From assembly GCA_934667575.1 (NCBI GenBank), contig CAKUME010000021.1:1-10066 (forward strand): 10,066 bases of DNA, in the 5' to 3' direction. How positions within the stretch are numbered: the stretch's first letter is position 1; each line of letters begins with the position of its first letter. The notes beneath the pieces were generated by a model, which searched no databases, was not told the origin of the DNA, and worked only from the letters and a program-made list of their open reading frames with translations. This DNA is from an uncultured Eubacteriales bacterium (GTDB lineage Bacteria > Bacillota > Clostridia > Oscillospirales > Acutalibacteraceae). A program made the position numbers and the translations under genes. Shown here in pieces: positions 1 to 6,105 of this stretch.

Positions 1-3000
1 GCGTTTATTACCGCGGGCGCAATTTTTATTCCGTTTATGATTTTTGACCGGGGCTACTTTTTGTTCTACGGCGACTTCAACGTGCAGCAGGTGCCGTTTT
101 ATCAGGTGGTGCACGATGCGATTCGCAGCGGGAACTTTGGCTGGAACTGGAACACCGACCTCGGCGTGAATCTGATCGGCAGCTACACGTTCTATAATCT
201 GTGCAGCCCGTTTTTTTGGCTGACGCTGCCGTTCCCGAGCGCGGCGGTGCCCTATTTGATGGGGCCGCTGTATATCCTCAAGTTTTCGTGTGCATCGCTC
301 ACGGCGTATATCTGGCTGCGGCGCTACACCCGCACGCCGGACGCGGCGGTGCTGGGCGGACTGCTCTATGCGTTCTGCGGGTTTTCCGTTTATAATGTGT
401 TCTTCAACCACTTCCACGAGGCGATCATCGTGTTCCCGCTGGTGCTTGCGGCCATGGATGCCTACATGACCGAGCGCCGACGCGGCGTGTTTGCGCTGGC
501 GGTGTTTGCGTCGTGCTTTGTGAACTATTATTTCTTCGTGGGGCAGGTCATGTTCTGCCTGATCTACTGGGCGGTGCGCGTGACCACGGGCAGCTGGGGC
601 AAGCGTTCATTTGCGCGGTTTTTGGGGCTGGCGCTCGAAGCGGTGCTGGGGGTGCTGCTCTCGTGCGCCGCGCTGGTGCCCACCGTGCTCGCGGTGCTTC
701 AGAACAACCGCGTCAATTCCATGACGCTCGGCTGGGGCGGGCTGCTTTACAGCAGCGAGCAGCGCTATCTGCACATTTTGTCGAGCTTTTTCTTTGTGCC
801 GGATATTCCGGCGCGCGCGAACTTTACGCCGGATTCCAACGCAAACTGGGCGTCGATTGCCATGTGGCTGCCGCTGTTCAGCACCACGGGCGTGTTCGCG
901 TGGATGCAGCGCGGCAAACCGCACTGGAGCCGCAAGATGGTGCTCATTTTGCTGCTGATGGCGTTTGTGCCGGTGCTGAACAACGCGTTTCAGCTGTTCA
1001 ACTCCGCATACTACGCGCGGTGGTACTACATGATGGAGCTGGTGTGGGTGTTTGCCACGGTGTCGGCCATTGAGGAGCCGGGCTGCGACTGGGCGCGCGG
1101 CTTCCGCTGGACATTCGGCTGGACGGCGGGTATTGCGATCGCCATTGGCCTGATGCCCGCTTCGCGCGATGAGGAGACCGGCAAAATCAAGTTCGGGCTC
1201 GAAAAATACCCCGAGCGGTTCTGGGCGTATGTGGCCATTGCGTTTGCCAGCCTGCTGCTGCTCTATCTCATTTTGCCCACGTTGCGCCGCAGCCGCCGTG
1301 CGTTTTTGCGCACCGCAACCGCGTGCGTGATGGCGGTGTCGGTGCTCTATTCGGTCTACTTTATCGGGCTGGGCAAAACGCAGTCGTACGACACGCTCAA
1401 TTTTATCATTCCCTATTGCCTCAACGGCGGCAAAGACCTCGACCTGCCGGACAGCGAAACCGACCAAACGTTCTACCGTTCCGATTTTTACGACGCGATG
1501 GACAATGTGGCGATGTATTGGCAGAAGCCCTCGATTCAGGCGTTCCATTCGATCGTGCCCGGTTCGGTGATGGACTTTTACACCTCCATTGGCGTGGAGC
1601 GCGGCGTAGCATCGCGGCCGGAAGCAAGCCACTATGCCATTCGCGGCCTGCTCTCGGTGAAATACCTGTTTGAATATCACGACCCGAACGGCACCAAGTT
1701 CGTGCAGGATGGCAAGACCCAGATGCCCGGTTTTCGTTACTATGCCACGCAGAACGGCTTTGACGTGTACACCAACGATGCGTATATTCCCATGGGCTTT
1801 ACCTATGATTACTACCTCAGCGCAACGGACTATGAGGCCGTGACCAAGTCGAAACGCGAGATGGTGATGCTTCAGGCGCTGGTGGTGCCCGACGACCGCG
1901 TGGTGCAGGCGAGCACCGAGCTCAAAAAGCTCGAAAACGCCGGTTCGGTGGAATATAGCCACAGCAACTACCTCGCGCTGTGCGCGGAGCGGGCTAAAAC
2001 CGCCTGCACCTCGTTTGAAACCACGCGCACGGGCTTTGCGGCAACCACGGCGCTGGAGCGCGACAACTATGTGTTTTTCAGCGTGCCCTATGAGTCGGGC
2101 TGGTCGGCGCAGGTGGACGGCAAAAGCGCGGAAATTGTGCAGGCCAACGTGGGCTTTATGGCGGTGCGGGTGCCCGCCGGCACGCACACCGTGACCTTTA
2201 CCTACGAAACGCCCGGCCTCCGGCTCGGCGTGCTGGTGTCGCTGATTGCGCTTGCGGTGCTGCTGCTTTATCTGCTGATCGCGCACGCCGTGCGCCGCGC
2301 GCAAACGCCGGCGCATTTGGCCAACGGAACCGCCGCGCCGGCGGAAGCACCCGAGGCGCCCGCCGCCGCACAACAAAACAGGAAAGGAATGCGATTTGCC
2401 ATGACGAACGAAGCAAAATATGAAGACACGCTCTGGTTGGTGGTGCCCTGCTACAACGAGGAGGCAGTGCTGCCCGAAACGGCGCAGCGGCTCGAGGAAA
2501 AGCTCACCGCACTGATCGACGCGGGCAAATGCGGCGCGCAAAGCCGCATTCTGCTGGTGAACGATGGCAGCAAGGATCGCACCTGGCCGATTATTGAGGA
2601 GCTGTTTGCCACCCATCCGCATGTTTGCGGCCTGTGCCTCACGCGCAACCGAGGCCATCAGAACGCGCTGCTGGCCGGGCTGATGACCGCGCGCACCGAA
2701 GCCGACTGCGTGATCTCGCTCGACGCAGATCTGCAGGACGATGTGGATGCGCTCGATCGGTTTTTGGATGAATATCACGCGGGGTGCGACATTGTGTACG
2801 GCGTGCGCAAAAAGCGCGAAACCGACACGTTTTTTAAGCGCACCACCGCCGAGGGCTTTTACAAATTCATGGCCAAAATGGGCGTGGAGCTGGTTTATAA
2901 CCACGCGGATTACCGCCTGATGAGCCGCCGCGCACTCGACGGCCTGGCGGAATACGGCGAAGTGAACCTGTTTTTGCGCGGCATTGTGCCGCTGATCGGC

Positions 3001-3366
3001 TATCGCGCGGGCTATGTGTATTACGACCGGCACGAGCGCTTTGCGGGCGAGTCGAAATACCCGCTGCGCAAAATGATTGCGTTCGCGGTGGACGGCATCA
3101 CCTCGTTCAGTGTGAAGCCGCTCAAAATCATCTCGAACCTCGGCATTATGATCTCCGTTTTGAGCCTGTTTGGGCTGCTCTATGCGCTGATCTCCAAAGC
3201 GTGCGGCGCGGCGGTGTCCGGCTGGACGGCGATTGTGGCGTCCATTTGGCTGCTCGGCGGCATGCAGATGCTCTGCCTGGGCGTGGTGGGCACCTACATC
3301 GGCAAAATCTATAACGAGGTCAAAGCGCGCCCGCGCTACCGCATTCAAACCGAGCTGCGCAAGTAA
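1..3366 (+). CDS. YfhO-type membrane glycosyltransferase fused to a CsbB/GtrB-type GT2 glycosyltransferase (5' end outside window)
   Basis: The frame is open from base 1, so the true start lies upstream and at least 1121 residues are present. The first ~2280 bases encode a polytopic membrane protein of the YfhO family: about a dozen hydrophobic segments, an early luminal-type loop with Tyr-Gly-Asp-Phe-Asn (Asp codon at 73), and the family's C-terminal signature (VPYESGW...VDGK...PAGTHTVTFTYETPG, ~2082-2215) followed by a last membrane helix ending in Arg-Arg. An Ala/Pro-rich linker (~2290-2385) leads into a GT2 domain: VVPCYNEE, VNDGSKDRT (2557-2583), DADLQDD (2722-2742), FAGESKY (~3043-3060), then two C-terminal helices and GTYIGKIYNEVKARPRY. 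In Bacillus, CsbB makes undecaprenyl-phosphate sugar and YfhO transfers the flipped sugar to lipoteichoic acid. The fusion joins donor synthesis and transfer; the acceptor here is unknown. The Arg-rich exit of the last YfhO helix fits a cytoplasmic GT2 domain. Confidence 0.92.
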   Translation, partial: AFITAGAIFIPFMIFDRGYFLFYGDFNVQQVPFYQVVHDAIRSGNFGWNWNTDLGVNLIGSYTFYNLCSPFFWLTLPFPSAAVPYLMGPLYILKFSCASLTAYIWLRRYTRTPDAAVLGGLLYAFCGFSVYNVFFNHFHEAIIVFPLVLAAMDAYMTERRRGVFALAVFASCFVNYYFFVGQVMFCLIYWAVRVTTGSWGKRSFARFLGLALEAVLGVLLSCAALVPTVLAVLQNNRVNSMTLGWGGLLYSSEQRYLHILSSFFFVPDIPARANFTPDSNANWASIAMWLPLFSTTGVFAWMQRGKPHWSRKMVLILLLMAFVPVLNNAFQLFNSAYYARWYYMMELVWVFATVSAIEEPGCDWARGFRWTFGWTAGIAIAIGLMPASRDEETGKIKFGLEKYPERFWAYVAIAFASLLLLYLILPTLRRSRRAFLRTATACVMAVSVLYSVYFIGLGKTQSYDTLNFIIPYCLNGGKDLDLPDSETDQTFYRSDFYDAMDNVAMYWQKPSIQAFHSIVPGSVMDFYTSIGVERGVASRPEASHYAIRGLLSVKYLFEYHDPNGTKFVQDGKTQMPGFRYYATQNGFDVYTNDAYIPMGFTYDYYLSATDYEAVTKSKREMVMLQALVVPDDRVVQASTELKKLENAGSVEYSHSNYLALCAERAKTACTSFETTRTGFAATTALERDNYVFFSVPYESGWSAQVDGKSAEIVQANVGFMAVRVPAGTHTVTFTYETPGLRLGVLVSLIALAVLLLYLLIAHAVRRAQTPAHLANGTAAPAEAPEAPAAAQQNRKGMRFAMTNEAKYEDTLWLVVPCYNEEAVLPETAQRLEEKLTALIDAGKCGAQSRILLVNDGSKDRTWPIIEELFATHPHVCGLCLTRNRGHQNALLAGLMTARTEADCVISLDADLQDDVDALDRFLDEYHAGCDIVYGVRKKRETDTFFKRTTAEGFYKFMAKMGVELVYNHADYRLMSRRALDGLAEYGEVNLFLRGIVPLIGYRAGYVYYDRHERFAGESKYPLRKMIAFAVDGITSFSVKPLKIISNLGIMISVLSLFGLLYALISKACGAAVSGWTAIVASIWLLGGMQMLCLGVVGTYIGKIYNEVKARPRYRIQTELRK
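2380..2403 (+). promoter_or_regulatory. internal Shine-Dalgarno and in-frame ATGs at the start of the GT2 domain
   Basis: AGGAAAGGA (2380-2388) sits in the linker just before two in-frame ATGs. The one at 2389 touches it and is too close to use. The one at 2401 is 12 bases away, slightly long but usable, and starts the peptide MTNEAKYEDTLWLVVP, a natural N-terminus for a GT2 enzyme. It may allow a free GT2 protein to be made from the same message. It may also be the leftover start of a formerly separate gene after loss of the YfhO stop codon. The motif is seen; its use is inferred. Confidence 0.4.
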
Positions 3367-3371
3367 GGCAA

Positions 3372-3555
3372 TGTGGAAAAACACGCGGGATTTTCCTCAT
3401 TTTCCACACAGTTATGCACCGGATTGGGCTTTTGCTGCCCAATTCGGTGTTTCTTCTACAATATCTTGTGGCGCGCGGTCACCGGAGTTTTCACACTTTC
3501 CACAGAGTTTTCCACATAAACGGTGGAAAAGCACGATTCATAGGTAATTTGCACA
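3372..3555. other. cluster of DnaA-box-like 9-mers
   Basis: Against the relaxed DnaA box TTWTNCACA, three perfect matches, all TTTTCCACA, lie here: 3372-3380 (-), 3400-3408 (+) and 3508-3516 (+). One-mismatch copies are TTATGCACC 3412-3420 (+), GTTTTCACA 3487-3495 (+), CTTTCCACA 3496-3504 (+), TTTTCCACC 3522-3530 (-) and ATTTGCACA 3547-3555 (+). The perfect boxes form inverted pairs: GTGGAAAA (3373-3380) facing TTTTCCAC (3400-3407), and TTTTCCAC (3508-3515) with GTGGAAAA (3523-3530) across a 7-base gap. Such clusters occur at oriC and, in B. subtilis, at extra-origin DnaA-box clusters that modulate initiation. dnaA, dnaN and rpmH are not in the window, so an authentic oriC cannot be claimed. 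Confidence 0.6.
3421..3445 (+). terminator. weak stem-loop downstream of the YfhO-GT gene
   Basis: GGATTGGGC (3421-3429) pairs with GCCCAATTC (3437-3445) over a 7-base loop, giving nine pairs with one G-U. It is followed by GGTGTTTCTTCT, a poor T-tract. It is the only hairpin I see after the upstream stop codon and could be a weak terminator. It lies inside the DnaA-box cluster, so it may instead belong to that element. Confidence 0.3.
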
Positions 3556-3690
3556 AAATACGACCATATTATTTGGCACCAAATAAAAAGAAATTGAGCA
3601 AATGGCTGATATTCACGATTTGTTCATGTTTCTACCATACCCACAACATATTTCGCGACTATTATATACGATAAACAAAAACATACGCAA
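3541..3690. other. AT-rich tract between the DnaA-box cluster and the HEAT gene
   Basis: By eye count about 48 of 150 bases are G or C (~32%), against clearly GC-rich flanking genes. It directly follows the DnaA-box cluster, the arrangement expected of a duplex-unwinding element. It also contains TATTAT-like -10 candidates (3660-3665, TATATA 3663-3668), but I find no matching -35, so no promoter for the downstream gene is called. A palindrome CGCGATCGCG (3691-3700) closes the tract just before the HEAT ribosome site. Confidence 0.45.
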
Positions 3691-3725
3691 CGCGATCGCG
3701 CGTGCATTGAGAGGAAGTAATTCAT

Positions 3726-4067
3726 ATGTTGTTCGGAAGCAAGAAAGACAAAATTGCCGCGATGGCGGCCAAGGGCAAGCAGACCCCGAAGCTCTGCGAG
3801 TACTGCTTTGATAAGGACCCCGAAATCCGCATTGCTGCTGCGACCGCTGTGGGCAAAACAAAGGGCGATGCCGGCTATAATGCGCTGGTGAATCTGCTCC
3901 GCGACGAAGAAGTCACGGTTCAGATCGCTGCGGCTAAGGCGCTGGGCGAAATGGGCAGCAAGAACGCGATGGAGCACCTGCGCTACATGGGCAACCACAC
4001 CGATAACGAGGAGCTCAAGGCTGCCTGCCATGCGTCGATGGCCATCCTCAACACCAAGCACGACTAA
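3726..4067 (+). CDS. small HEAT-repeat protein
   Basis: A 113-residue protein with no signal peptide or membrane segment. The start is set by GAGAGGAAG (3709-3717), 8 bases before ATG. After a basic N-terminus (MLFGSKKDKIAAMAAKGK) come two recognisable HEAT-type helical repeats: one around residues 30-56 (DPEIRIAAATAVGK) and one around 60-88 (EEVTVQIAAAKALGEMGS). A shorter third follows to the C-terminus (EELKAACHASMAIL). HEAT repeats form protein-binding solenoids; no enzymatic motif is visible, so a scaffold or adaptor role is the most that can be said. Cys24 and Cys27 form a lone CxxC, with Cys101-His102 near the end; whether they bind metal is unknown. The gene stands alone, between the DnaA-box cluster and a strong terminator. 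Its partner cannot be deduced. Confidence 0.9.
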   Translation: MLFGSKKDKIAAMAAKGKQTPKLCEYCFDKDPEIRIAAATAVGKTKGDAGYNALVNLLRDEEVTVQIAAAKALGEMGSKNAMEHLRYMGNHTDNEELKAACHASMAILNTKHD

Positions 4068-4112
4068 GCTTATTTCCAACCTTTTGGTTTTTTCATTTCA
4101 TTGACTCCTTTC

Positions 4113-4166
4113 AAAAAGCAAGCGCCTGCCGGGTTTTGCTCGGCGGGCGTTTGCTTTTTCTTTTTT
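4113..4166 (+). terminator. strong intrinsic terminator of the HEAT-repeat gene
   Basis: A 19-pair stem (4113-4131 with 4141-4159, two G-U pairs) has a 9-base loop and is followed by C then TTTTTT (4161-4166). The GC-rich core is GCGCCTGCCG pairing with CGGCGGGCGT. It starts 46 bases after the HEAT stop codon. The leading A-tract gives a shorter T-run on the minus strand, so it may also back up the opposing gene's terminator. Confidence 0.9.
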
Positions 4167-4200
4167 GCGGCGAACCGCACCTTTCGGCATGCGGCGGGCC

Positions 4201-4249
4201 AAACGAAAAGCGCTGCCCGGAAGGCATTTGGAAACCCTCCGGGCAGCGC
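4201..4249 (-). terminator. intrinsic terminator of the M23 peptidase gene
   Basis: On the minus strand a perfect 12-pair stem GCGCTGCCCGGA/TCCGGGCAGCGC (4238-4249 with 4210-4221) is followed by TTTTCGTTT (4201-4209). It lies 14 bases past the M23 stop codon. The gene-free stretch 4068-4263 thus holds two separate terminators for convergent genes and nothing else that I can see. Confidence 0.85.
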
Positions 4250-4263
4250 CGTGTTTTATGAAA

Positions 4264-5964
4264 TTATAAATACGACCATGGGCTGACTTTCACGCCGTTC
4301 AGCCGCACTTCAAAGTGCAGGTGCGGGCCGGTGGACCAATAGCCGGTCGAGCCCGAAACGGCAATCGCCTGGCCTTTGCTCACATAGGTGCCCGCCGAGG
4401 CCAGCAAACTGCTGCAATGCGCGTAAAACGTCTGCAAGCCGTTGTCGTGCGTCACCAGAATGTTCCAGCCGTAGCCGGCGTCCCAGCCGGCCTGGGTCAC
4501 ATAGCCGGAGTCGGCAGCCACCACGGTGGCGTAGGAGCACTGAATGTCGATCGCACCGTGGAACCGGCCGTTGGTGTAGCCGTAGCCGTCCGAAATGGTG
4601 CGCGACGCGGGCATCGGCCACATAAACGTGCCGGTGGAGCCGGTGGAACCGCTGGGCTGCGGGGCGTAGTAGGTGGTTTGGCGCATGGCCGTGCCCACCT
4701 GCACCACCTTGGTGACCGGCTGCTTGATCACGGTAGCGGTCAAATTTTTGCGGTCCACCTCCACGCCGTCCACATAGGTGACTTCGTCGGTCACGGTTTC
4801 CTCCCCGTATTGCCCGTCGGTGACCACGCGCGAGCTGCCAATGTAGAGGTTGCTCGTTTTTTCGGACACGGTGTCGTAATCGATCGACTTCGTGTAGGTT
4901 TCGTGCTTCACCTGCTTAATGGTGAAAAATCCTTTTTCGGCCGAAATCACCAGCTTGTCGCCCTCGTGGATCGACCCGTTTTCCATATCCACATCGCGGT
5001 TGAGGCTTTGCAGATCGCTCAGCGTCATGCCGAGCTTGGCGGCAATCGACAGCGGCGCGTCGCCGCTCTTCACCGTGTAGGTTTGCTGCACCTCCTGCGT
5101 GCCGGTGAGCTTGGCGTTCATTTCCTCCGACGTTAAGATCACGCCCGGCGCATACATGCCGTCCGCTAGCTCCACATCCTGCACGAACGCCGCGCTCAGC
5201 GCGCCGTCCTCGCTTTCGCTTTGGCGCAGAATGGATTGCAGAATATAGCGCAGGTCGGTGCGGCTGCGCACCGCGCCCACAAATTCGTTATCCACATACA
5301 GCCCCGTGGCCGCTTCCACCTGGCCGTTCGTGCCCGACACCAGCGTGTCGCACAGCGCGTTGTAGCTGGTAAAATGGTCGGTGCGGCTCACGGTGGTCAG
5401 CTCATAGGTGGGGGTCACGGCAGCGGCGCTCACCTGATCGGTGGCCATGCGCTCCGTGACCATGTTGACCACATCGCCCACGCTGCCTTCGTTTTCCACC
5501 AACCCAATGGTTTGGCCCTCATAGTTGAGCTTGAGGCCGTAGTTCAGGCCCGTCCAGTAGCGCACGGTGTGCACCAGCAGCAAAATGGCCGCCACCGGCG
5601 CCGCCACATTGAACACGCCGCCCAAAATGCGCCCGGCCTGCTCCAGCACGCGCTTTTGGAACCACGCGCGCTCGCCTTTATAATGGATGGGTTCGGAGTC
5701 GCGCAGCGACCGCAGCCGCGCGGCCGATTGGCCAAACGCGCGCCGCAGATAGGCGCATTCTTCGCGCACCCAGTGATACGGCCGCCCGAACAGCTGATAG
5801 CACACGCGAAAAAACAACGCGCTCGCGGGCATAAAAAAGCGGGAAAGCCGCCGTCGCATCCGGTGCAGAATGCGCACCGTTTGGATGCCGATCATATATA
5901 GCAGCCGGCTGAATTCATACATCCGGCGCACTGCAAAACGAGAAATGGTTTCAAATACTTTCGT
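4264..5964 (-). CDS. membrane-anchored LysM-G5-M23 peptidoglycan endopeptidase
   Basis: About 566 residues if started at the ACG at 5964; frame and stop are certain, the start is not. Residues 1-113 are Arg-rich and presumably cytoplasmic. A membrane helix follows at ~115-134 (FNVAAPVAAILLLVHTV), then an extracellular segment of unknown fold to ~290. Next come a LysM domain (~295-341, YTVKSGDAPLSIAAKLGM), a G5-type domain (~345-425), a Ser/Gly/Thr linker, and an M23 lysostaphin-like peptidase (~450-566). The zinc and catalytic residues are intact: HGAID (His469, Asp473), YAH (His516) and HLHFEV (His548, His550). M23 enzymes cut peptide cross-bridges or stems of peptidoglycan; LysM and G5 bind the wall. 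It has its own promoter at 6026-6054. In-frame ATGs at 6054 and 6024 lie upstream of the predicted transcript start. Downstream GTG (5931) and ATG (5922) lack a ribosome site. Confidence 0.92.
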   Translation of the reverse strand, partial: TKVFETISRFAVRRMYEFSRLLYMIGIQTVRILHRMRRRLSRFFMPASALFFRVCYQLFGRPYHWVREECAYLRRAFGQSAARLRSLRDSEPIHYKGERAWFQKRVLEQAGRILGGVFNVAAPVAAILLLVHTVRYWTGLNYGLKLNYEGQTIGLVENEGSVGDVVNMVTERMATDQVSAAAVTPTYELTTVSRTDHFTSYNALCDTLVSGTNGQVEAATGLYVDNEFVGAVRSRTDLRYILQSILRQSESEDGALSAAFVQDVELADGMYAPGVILTSEEMNAKLTGTQEVQQTYTVKSGDAPLSIAAKLGMTLSDLQSLNRDVDMENGSIHEGDKLVISAEKGFFTIKQVKHETYTKSIDYDTVSEKTSNLYIGSSRVVTDGQYGEETVTDEVTYVDGVEVDRKNLTATVIKQPVTKVVQVGTAMRQTTYYAPQPSGSTGSTGTFMWPMPASRTISDGYGYTNGRFHGAIDIQCSYATVVAADSGYVTQAGWDAGYGWNILVTHDNGLQTFYAHCSSLLASAGTYVSKGQAIAVSGSTGYWSTGPHLHFEVRLNGVKVSPWSYL

Positions 5965-5973
5965 AGCGCAAGG

Positions 5974-5982
5974 CTCCTTTCC
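5974..5982 (-). promoter_or_regulatory. Shine-Dalgarno that decides the M23 start
   Basis: The minus strand reads GGAAAGGAG (5982-5974). Nine bases downstream, at ideal spacing and in frame, is ACG (5964-5962), giving (M)KVFETISRF. No ATG, GTG or TTG is in frame at a workable distance. The only nearby TTG (5971) is 2 bases away and reaches a stop after six codons. Confidence 0.6.
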
Positions 5983-6002
5983 GCGATGATGTTGCAAAGG
6001 TT

Positions 6003-6019
6003 GGTTACAATTTGTAACC
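6003..6019. promoter_or_regulatory. perfect 17-bp palindrome at the M23 transcription start (operator or 5' mRNA hairpin)
   Basis: GGTTACAA, one central base, TTGTAACC: eight perfect pairs. It begins 7 bases after the -10 hexamer of the M23 promoter, so it spans the first ~17 transcribed bases. As DNA it is a classic dimeric-repressor operator position. As RNA it would form a 7-pair hairpin with a 3-base loop at the very 5' end. It contains TGTAAC half-sites, but not the direct-repeat spacing of a WalR box, and is one base longer than the TACA-NN-TGTA core of BlaI/MecI operators. Confidence 0.6.
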
Positions 6020-6025
6020 TTCATT

Positions 6026-6054
6026 AGTATAGCAAAAAGATGTGCGTTTTTCAA
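6026..6054 (-). promoter_or_regulatory. sigma-A promoter of the M23 peptidase gene
   Basis: On the minus strand: TTGAAA (6054-6049), exactly 17 bases, TATACT (6031-6026). Each hexamer matches consensus at five of six positions. The predicted start is about 6019-6020, giving a ~55-base leader to the ACG start. It lies in the 141-base gap after the pseudouridine synthase gene, where I see no terminator, so some read-through from that gene is possible. Confidence 0.8.
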
Positions 6055-6105
6055 GTAGATGATGTGAATATTGTATGAACGCCCAAAAATGTACCCGTAA
6101 GTTCG

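Noticed and set aside
607..3384. 925-codon open frame on the minus strand
   Set aside because: It lies wholly antisense to the YfhO-GT gene. Its translation is rich in His, Arg and Ala without family motifs, a mirror effect of GC-rich codon use.
3414..3811. plus-strand open frames across the gap (3414-3674, 3602-3811)
   Set aside because: They have no ribosome site, show non-coding composition, and overlap the DnaA-box cluster and the start of the HEAT gene.
4101..4286. 61-codon plus-strand open frame
   Set aside because: It reads through both terminator hairpins and its poly-Phe run is the T-tract; not a gene.
4315..5901. plus-strand open frames of 273 and 226 codons
   Set aside because: They lie antisense to the M23 peptidase, whose domains and zinc ligands are intact; the translations resemble no family.
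6003..6019. palindrome as a WalR or BlaI/MecI site
   Set aside because: WalR needs direct TGTWAH repeats 5 bases apart, and the BlaI/MecI core has a 2-base rather than a 3-base centre; neither fits.
5965..6054. N-terminal extension of the M23 protein to ATG 6054 or 6024
   Set aside because: Both ATGs lie upstream of the predicted transcription start and lack a ribosome site; translation from them would also run through the palindrome and the strong Shine-Dalgarno.
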